Both the position numbers and the translations under genes were made by a program. This document shows positions 1 through 16,188 of a stretch of 64,000 nucleotides of DNA, piece after piece; the first letter of the stretch is position 1; each line of letters begins with the position of its first letter. The notes under the pieces are model-generated. The model was given only the letters and a program-made list of their open reading frames with translations. It ran no database searches and was not told the origin of the DNA. This DNA is from Daedaleopsis sinensis (taxonomy: Eukaryota; Basidiomycota; Agaricomycetes; Polyporales; Polyporaceae): the NCBI GenBank assembly GCA_033807695.1, contig CM066309.1, forward strand, positions 2,108,001 to 2,172,000, written 5' to 3'.

Positions 1-2932
<2,932 letters not shown>

Positions 2933-4502
2933 TCGACATTTGGTACCAACATTGCTATCATGCTATCGGATCGCACATGTAATATACAGTTCTTCGGAGA
3001 TCTATACCATAGCTATTGTACTCTCTTTCTTCTATCGCTATTGTACTCTCAATCGAGGATTTGTGTTGTATGTCAGCATGTCAGACCCGAACATTAGGTA
3101 TGTCTGAGTACGGTCCACTAACATGATACACTGCAGTACCAATGCCAGAACTGGCTATAACTCTAGAGATTACCGGCACAAAGCTATAGAAATCATCAAC
3201 AATCAGACTGACTACTACAAGTTCAATTTGCACAATGCACATGCCGCAGTCACCCGCCTCGATCCTGGGTCGGATGGTTCAGAAAATGTAACAGGCCGGC
3301 CTGCGTATATTGAGCACGGGAACTGTATCAATGTGTTCTGGCAAGTTGTTGTGTTGGACAACTCGTGGGCAGAACCGGAACATCAGGATCCTTGTGGCAT
3401 ATTCCATAACTCTCAGTGCACGACTCTCTGGCCAAGAGCTCCGAAGCATTAGCATTATACTCAGGTATGTCATATGAGTTGCCGTTTTTACTTTGATACG
3501 AATTTATGCATGAATCTCTATCCACAGGGCGACCCTCCTACAAAGACCGAAAGGGAACACCGTAGCCAGATGAAGTGGTTATCCACTACGCTGATTAATC
3601 TTGTTAGGGATATCGACGTGTCCTTATGAAGTCGAGGCCTGCTCAATATAGGCCAAAGCGTCCGATTTCTATGCAGAGTCGCACTACTTCAACCCTAGCA
3701 AAGAAGTGGAAGCAGAACAACTGTGGATTCGCATGGCTGAGTTCGGGAAGTGGATTGACAGCAAGATGCATGCAGTACGGCCGCCGCAACATCTCCTCAT
3801 CCCTCGACTTCTTGTGTCTGCAGGTATGTTCGAGTGGGTGAGGCGCTGTCATTCGACACTGGAGCTGCAAAGGGGCAAAGGCAACTCTCGGATTGCGGTA
3901 GGAGGGCTTGCAGCTGTGTCGAAGAAGATCCGAGACCAATCAGGCTCAGCAAACTCTCAAGCGGTCCTACAAGAGAAGGCAGAGCTAGAGCGCAGCTTGC
4001 AACACAGAGCCTGACGTATAAGTTGTCCAGACAACAGTTCTTGAAAGAGCACGTGGATCCTTTTGCGCCGGTGGGACCATTTGATCCTTCTCTACAAGGT
4101 AGAGCTGAACTACGTATGATGTTAACAGGTTCTGTGGGCCAAAATCATTCATACCATCATCTACAACGCTGCGACGGATCATCCAGACTCGTACCTGAGG
4201 AATGAATTGCCTTACTTGATCGGGTTCATGAGAGACTACACGTACAACAGTCCCATCAAGGGTAAGATCGAGAGTCGAATGCATCATGATAGTAACCCAG
4301 ACGTCAGTGAGCATCTACAAGACCATCGTCGATGAGGCCGCTAGCATTGGTATCCGCTGCTAAAGCGTTGTCACAGGTTTACCATGTACTATAGTTCTTT
4401 GTACTCGTACCATGCACCTACCGAACCGAATGTTGAAAGCCGCTATGTATGACCGGATGATACATTCATCATTAAAGCGACGGCTACCTCATCAGTCGAC
4501 GT
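2933..4502 (+). other. Region between BEACH gene and DUR3 with unclassified coding-like fragments
   Basis: No complete gene can be built here. On the + strand 3706-4014 encodes an amphipathic stretch (AEQLWIRMAEFGKWIDSKM) and about 4133-4335 encodes LWAKIIHTIIYNAA followed by LRNELPYLIGFMRDY. Both read like real protein, and a frame at 3123-3452 is open. The joins between them are unclear, and stops or frame breaks appear when they are linked (for example TAG inside the frame near 3649). This could be a decayed gene, or a gene with several small exons that I cannot resolve. I recognise no family. Confidence 0.3.
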
Positions 4503-7431
4503 TCACGCAGTAGCTCCTTGCGACTCATGTGTCGCGAACCTTCCGCCACCCTTGGCGAAAATGTCCTGCATCCGGTGCTCAGCATGATGCCTATAGTGCC
4601 GATGGAGACAAAACTAACCTTGATGACGCCACGCGCGATCAGCGACAGCGCCGCACGGCTCTCGTATAGCGGATAGAGCACGACCGAGATGGCCGAGCAG
4701 AACGCCCAGATCATCCCGATGACAACCCACGCCGTCAGCCCGCCGACCCCATAGACGGTCTGCGCGAAAAACAGGGGGAGCGGGATGAGAATGAGCATCA
4801 CGAGTGTCTGGCAAGTTCAGAGTCAGAATACGGCCTTCAGAAGACAAGGCTCATCTGAGCAGTGAGAACCCACGAGTAACACAGACGCCCAGGCAGCGAT
4901 TCGGAACGACTTGTTCAGCGCGACAGGGTCGAGCTCCCTCTCTTCTTCCGCGGCGGCAGCCTCAGCGGACACCGGTTCGAGCGAGACGTCCGTGGACTCG
5001 CGCTTCTTTTCGGTATCTGGCTCGTCTATGGATGGCGCACGCTGCGGAATGGCTTTCTCTTGCACAGGCTTGTTGAGGGCACGCGTGGACTCGAAGTCAA
5101 AGGTTTCGGGCCACTAGAAGGAGCAGCGTCAGTGTCCGTACATCCGCTCATGTAGACGAGCGAGCGAGTTCAGCCTACAATCAACGAAGTGGCGACGGTG
5201 ATGATTCCACCGACGCCGATTGATGCGAGGTTGCCAGCCAGCATTTCCAAGTCTCCGCCAGTAGTCTGCGAAGGCATGTTAGCTGGACTATTGACTATAC
5301 CGTTACATGTACAGTCGCAGCCTGAACTCACAATGACAGTGATCTCCCCGTTGTTCAGCGCTGACGTTGTGACCAGCCACGCGAGTACACCTGCACCGAA
5401 GCCAGAGATAGCGCCGACGATGGAGCCCCACTTGTTGGCTTTGCTCCAGGTGATACACATCGCGATCGGGACGACGGCCGAGCCGAGTGCGACACCCATG
5501 AATTCCTAGCCACAAGCATGAGATTGTGGGACGAGTGGGTAGGGGCATACGTACGTAGAGCCAGCCTAAGGAGATTCCGATGTAGAAGAAGATAATGCCA
5601 AGGAGGCCCATGACAATCGCGAACAGCGCGACCTGAAGAAGTAAGCACGTCGGCGTCGTCAGACAGCTGTTCGCCCAGCAGCGGAGATCAGGGCGAACCA
5701 TCGCATGCGAGACCTTCAGAATTTGCTCCTCGGTCGCCTTCGGGTTGAAGTATTTCTGCGAGACAACGATTCAGCTCACCAGTCTATCTTTCGAACGGCA
5801 AGTGCAACCGCAATGTACCTTGTAGACGTCGTAAGTCAAGACGGACGACACCGCGATCAGCTCCGCAGACGTCGCCGAAGTGACAGCCAAGAACAGCACG
5901 ACGAGCAGAGCCGCCGCGCCGGATTTCCCGAGAAGGGCCGCCGCAGCCGCGGACGCAGGAAGACCAGCAGAGACATCGGCAGGCGAGAGATCACGCATAT
6001 CGGGGTCACCGCGGAGTGCAACAGCCGCGAGGCCAAGGGTCGTCGAGAACATGAATGGAATGGCAAACCAAGCAAGCCCACCGAGCAGGTACGCCTTCAC
6101 ACAGGTCGCTGGACGACTAGCGATAGCGCGCTGCCAGTACTAGTCGTGCGGAGAACGAAGAATCAACATTACCAGTAGGATTGTGAGTGCGTGATGCAAC
6201 TTACAGCCTGGTCCTGGAACACAGTGGCAAAGTTCCCGATGACGTTGATGACTCCGAAAATCAACCCGTCCTTCGAGCGCATGGTCAAGTAAGAGCCCTG
6301 CGCGTTGCCCGCGAGAGGTTGATCTGCGGCAACCTTTGTAAGCAGAGCGTGCATCGCGCTGAAGCTACCGATCTTCTCGCTTGTCGCATATACAGTGAAG
6401 ATGAACAAGAAGATGATCGCGAAAAGGACTGTAGTATGGGTACTGCGCGGAGCGCCCGTGCATCAGTGCGAGCGAATCGGTGAACCTATGAGATGGTTAC
6501 ACACTAGTCGCACAAGAGAGTAGCACGCATGCCACCGACAACGACGTAGATGGCCACGCCGATAGGGATCAGAAAACAAGCCTAGATGCGCGGACAAGGG
6601 CAGGTGTATCAGTCCGCGGCCGCGCGCATGCGGCAGTTGCTAAGTCAGACTTACAGCTATGGTGCTCATGCCCGTCAACGCAGTGACGGTCGCAGAGCCT
6701 CCAAGGATAAGCATAGAGGACACAATGATGTTCGTGGCCAGTCCGAAGAACATGAAGACGAGATGGGCGACGGTTCCCCATCGCGCCGCGACGATCTCGA
6801 GCCACGTATGTGCATGAGGAGCGTTGAGCTTGAGTTTTGCCGCAAGCTACGACGCCATGTGCGTCTATTTGAGCAGCCGGCCTGAATGTGCACGCAGCTG
6901 CGTGCAGCAAGGAGAGCGACATACCTGAGCGAAGAGCAACACCTGCACTGTCGCACCAGCACCATACCACCACGGCCCCGAAATCCCGTTCTTGTATGCC
7001 ACCGCACTGGATTGCAACTGCCGCGATTCCTGCATTGAGAGACGCGTTCGCACGCGTCCAGTCCAAGTACTCACCAGCGTTGCAGCCCATGTCCACGCAG
7101 ACACTATGCCAGACGCGATGAGTCCGGGTTTCACGCTACGCGACGCGCTGTTGAACTCCTCCGAGCTCTTGGGCGAGAAGCCGGTGTACCGCGCCTGGAT
7201 CGCGGTCAAGCACAGCATAAACGCGCTGAAGAACAGTCCGATTCCTATCATTGCGAGGGTGTCGGCACAGACCGCTGATGTTTGGAGGCCAAAACGCAAG
7301 ACATACCGACGACTGGAGATACGCAGAGGAGTCTGACATCAATGCGCCGTCTCTTAAGCTTAACGAATGGAATGCGACTCACCAACACCATATCCTGCGC
7401 TCTGAGGAAGAATCGGCTCGTTCGCTGACAT
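4503..7431 (-). CDS. DUR3: Urea active transporter DUR3 (sodium:solute symporter family)
   Basis: Plasma-membrane high-affinity urea (and polyamine) importer. The spliced protein, about 690 residues, follows remembered yeast Dur3 with few gaps: SAGYGVVVGIGLFFSAFM, SSEEFNSASRSVKPGL, YKNGISGPWWYGAGATVQ, SMLILGGSATVTALTGM, AAALLVVLFLAVTSATSAELIAVSSVLTYDVYK, and the C-terminal YPLYESRAALSLIARGVIKD. Around 14-15 hydrophobic spans are expected and many are visible. ATG at 7431 gives MSANEPILPQ, matching the family start. The last junction (acceptor near 4562) gives a tail ending SQGATA with TGA at 4503-4505. The acidic loop before the last spans (EAAAAEEERELDP) corresponds to the variable cytoplasmic loop of the yeast protein. 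About ten introns interrupt the gene, including a 6-nt microexon listed separately. Three GATA-type sites upstream suggest control by nitrogen supply. Confidence 0.93.
7307..7312 (-). other. DUR3: 6-nt microexon (TCGTCG) of DUR3
   Basis: Reading the minus strand, exon 1 ends at 7383 (GGT GTT G, donor GTGAGT). A six-base exon TCGTCG at 7307-7312 is flanked by CAG and GTATGT, and exon 3 starts at 7244 after TGATAG. The introns are then 70 nt (7313-7382) and 62 nt (7245-7306), normal for this genome. Including it gives GYGVVVGIGLFF, which aligns without gaps to the yeast Dur3 N-terminus (GYAIVLGLGAVF). Skipping it leaves one 138-nt intron and a protein two residues shorter, still in frame. The call rests on splice signals and family alignment; no transcript evidence is available. 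Confidence 0.7.
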
Positions 7432-8709
7432 CGTTGTGTTCGTACCGGCTTCTTAGAGGGATCGGAGGCGTCAGAATACGTCAGTCGTATCTCGCGAGCA
7501 GGCCGCCAGAGAATCCGAATCTTCCGCTGCGAACGAAGGAGTAGAGGCGGAAAGAGGGCACTCGAACACTTCTCGCGCCCTACCGTTTACATACTCGAGC
7601 TCCCCCCGCAGCCCGCTTGCCCTTCTACTTCCACGGTGCGGGCTTCCGCAATGCATTTTCTCCATCAGACCATGGCCAAGGACAAGGACACGCTGGCTTA
7701 TCAGTGACATTTTGCGAGACCAGTGGACAGTGCAGAGCTATGGGAAGCAATACATACACTTATCTACGCGCGTGCCAGGATATAACACCGTGCCAAGATA
7801 AGGCCTAGGGAGGTGTTTCGGCCATACCGTCGCAGTACTCCGAAGTACGCCTTCTTCGCGCGTAAAACCGAGCTCAGGACGCGTTCAAGCAGCTGGGCAT
7901 GATATGGGCAAGGTGGACGTAGTAGAAGACAAGTAGAGTGGAGTGCGGAGGCAAGCAATTTGGCAAAACGTCGAGGAAGTTGTATGGGCGCTTGTTAACC
8001 TTGCGCCTTACGGAACCGCCGGCATCAATCGGAGGAATCGTATCTGGATCTCGAGCATATCACGATGCAGCACTGAAGAGTCTCCAGACTTCCACATCTT
8101 TGCGTCGAAGACCTTACATCGACAGTCAAACCACCACTGCAGGTTCTGGGAGGGGGTATAGCGAAGGAGCCATGCCACTGCGACCAGCGAGTGCAAGATG
8201 ACATCCTCCACGTGCACAAGCAGACTTTACATTCCAGCGGTAGTACAACAGCGCGTCACAGAAAAGACACAAGACAGGGACAGCATGGCATGGCGGCTAC
8301 ACTTGTGCGACGACGCATAATACGTATTCATGTATGTGTGTATGGAAGTTACGAGAGGGGGGAGTGAGAGAGAGGCAAGGATGGATCGACCAACGATACA
8401 TAACGGGGGCAGCGTCCATGTGCGTGCGATGATGAGGAGTGACAATGCGTACGATGCATTTGGGAGACCGGGAGAGAACAGGATCCACAGCATGGTGAGA
8501 GGTAAAGGTGGTAGGTGGTGAGAAGACGGATGGGGCTCGAGATTGGGAGTGCGGCGTGTTGAAACAGCATCTCATGCAGAGGCGAAACGCGGACGTAGTC
8601 CAAGGGGGGCGACCGAGAAAAATGAACAACCACAACATGCACTATCGCAGCGACCATCAGGAAAATACGCGGAGGGATGCGGACCAAGGGACCATGCTAG
8701 CTCCCCTGT
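7432..8709. other. Intergenic: DUR3 promoter side and 3' side of the YPK-type kinase
   Basis: Nearly 1.3 kb without a convincing gene. It holds the three GATA sites listed separately. The remainder, up to the kinase stop at 8710, shows only short chance frames and would contain the kinase 3' UTR. No repeats or RNA genes were seen. Confidence 0.5.
7697..7802. promoter_or_regulatory. Cluster of three GATA-factor sites upstream of DUR3
   Basis: Three HGATAR heptamers lie 266-371 bp upstream of the DUR3 start: CTTATCA at 7697-7703 (TGATAAG on the gene strand), CTTATCT at 7759-7765 (AGATAAG on the gene strand) and AGATAAG at 7796-7802 (plus strand). Closely spaced HGATAR sites are the known binding pattern of AreA/Nit2/Gln3-type nitrogen regulators, which activate urea permease genes in fungi. 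Function here is inferred from motif and context. Confidence 0.6.
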
Positions 8710-11053
<2,344 letters not shown>

Positions 11054-11456
11054 GGTGGTTGAATGTTGAGAGGCAAGAGGGGATGCTGAGGCGCGGTCAG
11101 CTCGAGGGATGTGGGCGCCGGGGACAAGGTGAGTTTCTGACTGAGGGCCGTTTCTCTGTCCGATGAACTCTCGCCGTGATCTTATCGCCGGTCTCTCGCC
11201 CGAAATAGTCGTGTCACCTGCATCCAACGCCGTTACTCTCCTCTCTCTCCGACTCTCACCGGCTCCTCCGCTAAGTTTGTTGGTAATTTGTTCGTCTCGA
11301 CGGTGACCATCAGCCTTTACTAGCCCATATATCTGCACACCCACGCCATCATCCCAAACTCATCCTAGTCTACAGCTACGTTTGATACAACTCATGAGTT
11401 ACAGTACATCCAAATGAACCAGATCACGTCTATGCCTTCTATGTACAAAACCCGTC
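11054..11456. other. Intergenic between the kinase start and the amidotransferase 3' end
   Basis: About 400 bp of promoter for the kinase gene and downstream sequence of the amidotransferase gene. Chance frames cross it, and no coding signal or repeat was identified. Confidence 0.4.
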
Positions 11457-12471
11457 TCACCGGGCCTTTGAAGCCTCTAAAATCTTCCAAAGTGTCTTAC
11501 CAACCACATCAACCCCGTCATTCCGCCAGTCAGCGCGCCGCTCGAAGTCCTCCACAATCTCCGCGCTCAAGACGCCGGTCGAACGGCGCGCCTTGACGAT
11601 CTCTGACGTGATCTGCTTGTGGAACTCCGGGTGGCCCTGCACGGTGAAGATGTGCACATCGGACGGCGTGAGCGAGCTAGGGGATGCTCCCGGATAGAGC
11701 TGCACCATCCCCTGGTTTGGCGCAATGGGCGATGATCCGAGGAGGTGGAACGAAGGCGGCACCTCCGGGACGTGGTCTCGGTGCATCTCCTCAACATTCT
11801 GCACACGAATTAACCCCGTTAGAGTCAGGCTTGTTTTGCTCATGTGGTTCGTACTCACTAACTCAGATACCCCGAACAGCTTCTTTCCGGTCTCTGTCAG
11901 GTCTATCTTCGTGACTCCGACCTCCCAGTTGCCACCGTTGGGTACGCACTCGCCTCCAAGGGCGCGCGCGACGATTTGATGCCCAAAGCAAATACCTTTA
12001 CCGGTATATTCGTCAGCAACGCGCTCACACAGGCAGAAAGTTGTGCTTACCGATAATCCGAATCGCAGGCTTCTCGGTGGATAGGTACCGAACGTATTGG
12101 ATGAGTCGATTGATCCACTCGAGGTTCTCGTAAGCCGAAGCAGCTGTATATCATCGCCGCCAGTTGGGAGAACCATAGCGATACGCATGCAGTCTGGTCA
12201 ATCATCGAACTTCTAAGCATTCAGCCTGAAAGCACGCACCAGATCCGGTGAGGAGCACAGCGTCGTACAAGTCTACGTCCCCAGGATATTCCAGTTTGTT
12301 CCGTACGTCATACGCGTCCACGACAAACTCTGTGTCCGACTCTGACTCAAGAGACTTGCGGAACAGGGTGCGGAATATCTCGCCATAATCGCCCAGCGCG
12401 GAGAGCACCGGCTGGATGGGCGTGTCGCAGAGGAGCACGGCGATGCGGTAACTGTTCGGCGATGATGACAT
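11457..12471 (-). CDS. Class I glutamine amidotransferase-like protein
   Basis: Soluble protein of roughly 260-270 residues in the GATase1 superfamily, like the uncharacterised yeast YLR126C group. The start ATG at 12471 gives MSSSPNSYRIAVLLCDTP, followed by LYDAVLLTGS and YENLEWINRLIQYVRYLS. The nucleophile elbow GICFGHQIVARALGG carries the catalytic cysteine. The catalytic histidine lies in FTVQGHPEFH, and the glutamate is expected next to it. It ends KILEASKAR with TGA at 11457-11459. Three introns split it. No synthetase domain is attached, so it may hydrolyse a gamma-glutamyl substrate or be a stand-alone glutaminase; the substrate cannot be read from the sequence. It shares a 0.9 kb divergent promoter region with the GNAT-Mss4 gene. 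Confidence 0.85.
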
Positions 12472-13388
12472 AGCACTGAAAGTAGGACGAGGACGATAGA
12501 TGGGTGCGTTATGGATGTATTGTGTGAGCCCGGAGCCGAAGTTGGGGATCAAATTCCTGAATAAGCGTCGGGTTTGTCAGCCCCGTCCGTCTGGATGGTC
12601 GTACAAGGTCGTACAGCTCGTCTGAGCTCCAAGCGACGGATGAAATATTTGACACTACTTCTTCAGTGATTTGTCAGTGTCTGTCACACAGTTTATGAAC
12701 GTGCGAAATATCGTACCAGCAAGAGACAGATAGATGGTGGTTAAACTGGCCTACCCGATCTTTCGGGAAAGATCTGAAACGGCTGGCCGTCACAGTTGCC
12801 AACGTTCAAGTTGAGGTTGAAGCTTGGAGGTACGGATTCGGGCTTTGGATTGCTTTGGATGGAACTTGAAGAACTTCCTGAGTGTGAGTGTCGCGGTGAT
12901 CGTCTAAACTGTCGTGTTATTGCATCGTACGCTATACGCACATCAAACGACAATGGTACCCGTGGGCTTACGCGAGATTTCCTAGCTCGGCACTGGGTCC
13001 GCCGCCGAGTTTAAACGGGCAGAGGATTCGCAAACGTAGTCCGAAGCGGAAGCGTACAATTGCAAGGATGTCTGTGTCTATGCGCTCCTTAGAGGTTTGT
13101 GCGGCGGCGGGAAAGCGAGAGGTAGCTTGAGTGTGGAAGCTGGAAGGTGTAAACCTGAGGGAGGTGAGGCTGAAAGTCACGGTGTCGCTACCGTGACTTT
13201 GTTCAAAGCATGCTCGGGTGTCCGGAGTCCGGGCCGATGACGTAGGCGGGAAGTGCCGCAAGAGTCTGAGGTTTGTGGCGCTTGCGCGAGCAGTGAGTTC
13301 TCGTTCTCGCCATCAAGTATCAGAGTACGTGCAATGTACATTGGTACGCTGTCAGAGCGTTAAGGTATCTCAGTCACAAATAGGCGAT
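12472..13388. other. Divergent promoter region, amidotransferase (-) and GNAT-Mss4 (+)
   Basis: 917 bp between two start codons facing away from each other. The few open frames begin with non-ATG codons and have no recognisable content. It contains the 11-bp inverted repeat at 13173-13200 and a TGACGTA (CRE/ATF-like) heptamer around 13237. Confidence 0.5.
13173..13200. promoter_or_regulatory. Perfect 11-bp inverted repeat with 6-nt spacer
   Basis: AAAGTCACGGT, then the spacer GTCGCT, then ACCGTGACTTT: every base of the 11-bp arms pairs. It sits 189 bp upstream of the GNAT-Mss4 ATG and 702 bp from the amidotransferase ATG. It may be a binding site for a dimeric regulator (arms contain GTCAC/GTGAC) or a cruciform or RNA hairpin. 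No function is proven. Confidence 0.6.
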
Positions 13389-14875
13389 ATGTCGATCTTC
13401 TACGATCTTGTGTCGGCGGAAGAGCTAGAGGATGCACACAAAATAGAGACTCAAGGTGCAGTAGCACTGCCAGCCTTCCTACATGGATTCCAACTCACAA
13501 AAGTGGTTATGAAAAAGGTTATCCTGAAGACGAGGCAGGTAGCCTCGAAGTGTTTAGGTAACGCAATCACTTACCTTACACTAGCGTGCGGCTGATCACA
13601 ATTATCCAGATACCGACAAACCCAATCACCTGAGCTTTTCCTCGGGGCATATCTCCCGGGACCAAACGGCACAGGCCGCACACTACTTGGCTATGTCTGC
13701 TCGACGCTATCCTCCAACAAAACGCTGACACACGAGTCCATGTCCACCCACGTCCCTGGCGGCACTTCGGTCTGTATCCACTCGGTCTGCGTCGCCCCCG
13801 AGCGCCGCCAGAAGCACGTCGGCCTCAACCTCCTCAAGGAATACCTCTCACGTCTCACCGCATCGGGGCAATATGAGCGCGTCCTGCTCATCGCGCACGA
13901 GGACCTGCGCCGGTTCTACGAACAGGCCGGGTTCGAATGGATGGGCCGCAGCGCCGTTGTGCACGGCGCACGCCCCTGGTTCGAGATGCGTAGAGATCTC
14001 GCCGCAGCCCCCGCAGGTAATTACTCGCTGCTAACCGCGTCTCTTAGCTCCCCACTCATCCTCCCATCTGCATGTGGCACACCCCCGCATTGCCACAGCA
14101 TTCAGCACGTCGTCTGCGCAGCCTGCGCCCGCGCCCGTCGAACACGGATCGGGCGCCGGCACCTCCGAGGACCCCACTGCAGCAACACAACTACAATCAC
14201 AAGCATCCGCCGAGACGCAGACGCAGACGCTCCCTCCGGGGCTCTGGGAGGCGCTGCAACGCCAGTCCGCGCGTACGCGTCCTGCGGCACGCCTGCTCAC
14301 TTCCTTCCCCCGCGCAGTCGAGGACGTCATAGACGCGCCCCCGTCACCGGCGGCTGGATCGCCCACGAACAAGTACGATCTGCTATGTCCGCGGCCCGGC
14401 TGCGGGAGCGTCATACTCAACGCCAGCGCCGCCAAGTGGGTCGAGCGCGCAAGCGTGCGGCTCGAGCCTGCGGAGAGCGCTGTGGCCCTGCCGAGCTGCC
14501 TTGGACCCCTCCCTGAGCCCGGCGCGACGGCGCAGTGGTGGCTCGTCACGCCGAACCCGATGGCATTCGAGAACATCGGGTTTTCGAAGCCTGTGCAGAG
14601 CCTGTCGGGTGCGTGGCTCGTCGGCATTCGGTGCTCGCATTGACAAAGCTGACTGGGCATATTTGCAACGTCTGCTTGTGACTCCTCGGGCGGCGTATAT
14701 TCCGATCGTTTTTGTGACTCGACTTTGGATACGGAACACCGTGACGGCAGCGCCTGGAGGTGGTCGGATGAAATTCCTCGCATGCGCAGAGTGCGACCTC
14801 GGCCCGCTGGGCTGGTGCGTGGAGGGAGGAAGCGAATTCTGGCTGGCGTGTAACCGGGTCGGGTATCGGGCGTAA
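13389..14875 (+). CDS. GNAT (AANAT/polyamine-type) N-acetyltransferase fused to an Mss4-like domain
   Basis: Two modules in one gene. The N-terminal GNAT begins MSIFYDLVSAEELEDAHKIE and, after introns 13456-13517 and 13558-13609, continues ELFLGAYLPGPNGTG, the acetyl-CoA loop VCVAPERRQKHVGLNLL, and YERVLLIAHEDLRRFYEQAGFEWMGRS, as in arylalkylamine/polyamine N-acetyltransferases. A low-complexity linker follows. The C-terminal part has the Mss4/RabIF zinc ligands CPRPGCG and CAECDLGPLGW plus NPMAFENIGFSKP. TAA is at 14873-14875. Mss4 proteins bind and stabilise nucleotide-free exocytic Rab GTPases. The linker intron at 14017 may end at 14047 (31 nt, unusually short) or 14099; both keep the frame, so the fusion stands either way. 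The last intron, before KFLACAECD, is placed only approximately. Confidence 0.85.
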
Positions 14876-15278
14876 TGGCGGGAGGATGAGTAAACATAGT
14901 TTGCAAGGCGTCCTTATGTCCGGCCTCGGTGCCTGTACCCAGCGAAACGAAGACAATCTCACAATCTTGTAACACAGCCCCTCCGGCGTTTGGTATAACC
15001 TTCAGCGTAGGCGCCCCGACGTCATTTGCAACGACGACTTGTCTTCTCCTTGGTTCCCGGACCCGAGCCCTTGATGTGCGGCGAGGTCCATAGAAGGAAT
15101 CCGGTCGTGAAAAGTCCGTGGTCTGCTCGACTCACCCTGTGCGTTTCACGCCTGCAGCCCCACACGCAGTTCCGTGGAATATGCATTAGGACGGTGGTAT
15201 AAACGTATGGCAAATGGGGCAAAACGCAGAGCGTATACGTATGCACTGACGTCGGTCGGCGACTGCGCAAGGCGGGCC
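14876..15278. other. Convergent 3' intergenic region
   Basis: Space between the GNAT-Mss4 stop and the SNARE stop. It holds only antisense or chance frames and no RNA gene or repeat that I can see. Confidence 0.4.
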
Positions 15279-16188
15279 TCATGTCTTGAACACGATGATC
15301 AGGATGAGCAGTACCAGTATCAGGAGTGCGATCATAACGGTCGAACCTAGCATAGCACCGCACGCAGTCAGCAAGCAGTCGAGTCACGGCCCACATGACC
15401 AGGAAGAGGAGGAAGAGGGAGAGTAGAGAGTAGCTGCGCGCGACGCACCGTTCTCCTTCGCCCCCCGCGCGACCCGGTCCAATCTCCGCCGTGCATGCGT
15501 CAACCGGGTGTCCGTCCTGTCCATATCGTGGTCGAGTCCCTCCAGCAGGCCCGTGTGCACGTCGAGCTCGTCGTTGATCTGCAGCGAGATGTCGCGCTGT
15601 CGCGTGATCGAGCGTGAGAGCTCATCGAGGTGCACGTCCTGCTCATCCATGATGTCCCGCTGCTGCATCAGCATCTCGCCGGACGAGTAACCCGCCTCCG
15701 GGTCATCCGTATACGGGGCGTAGTCGTACGAATGCGGTTCGCCGGACGAGGTGCGGGGCGGAGGGGCCGCGGACGTGGGAGATGGCGGGGACGGGGATCG
15801 TGAGGACGACGCGGCGCTGTTGTTCATCTCGACGGGTCGCGGTAGCTCGCAACTGAGATGAGGGAGGGAAGACAGCATGAAGAGACGGGCACGGCTCACG
15901 TGTGGACCACCAGGACACATACCTCTGCACGCCCATCGAGTCTGCCTCGGATCCAAGCATGCCCCGCATCCGCTCATGTTGTGTCCGGAACAGCCTGGTG
16001 GCCTCTGTGACCCCGTCCTTTCCCTCGAGTTCCAAGATCCCCGTACGCAGCAGCTGCAGGTTCTTGGCGATCTGCTGTCCATGGAGTGATGTTGAGTTGG
16101 AGGGAAGCGTTTGTAGGCGCTGCCGTTCGAGCAGCAGCGACAAAGTCTGCGTCGACAGTGAGGTAAGTCTTGCCAGTGGAGCAGCCAT
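15279..16188 (-). CDS. SYN8: Qc-SNARE of the Syn8/syntaxin-8 type
   Basis: Tail-anchored SNARE of endosomal/vacuolar fusion. The protein starts MAAPLARLTSLSTQTLSLLLERQRLQ at 16188. An N-terminal helical part (ELEGKDGVTEATRLFRTQHERMRGML) leads, after an intron, to a proline/serine linker. The SNARE motif reads RDIMDEQDVHLDELSRSI, then QRDISLQINDELDVHTGLLEG and DMDRTDTRLTHARRRLDRV, with the zero-layer glutamine in SLQIND. That spacing and the DELD-x3-GLLE pattern are typical of the syntaxin 6/8 (Qc) class. The last exon encodes a single hydrophobic anchor STVMIALLILVLLILIIVF and stops FKT with TGA at 15279-15281. Total length is about 235 residues, normal for the family. Confidence 0.88.

Noticed and set aside
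12741..13261. Possible small genes on the minus strand in the amidotransferase/GNAT promoter
   Set aside because: The apparent starts are not ATG, there is no splice support and no protein-like content.
14031..14975. 314-codon open frame on the minus strand
   Set aside because: It is antisense to the GNAT-Mss4 gene, in high-GC sequence, with no domain content; the plus strand has zinc ligands and splice signals.
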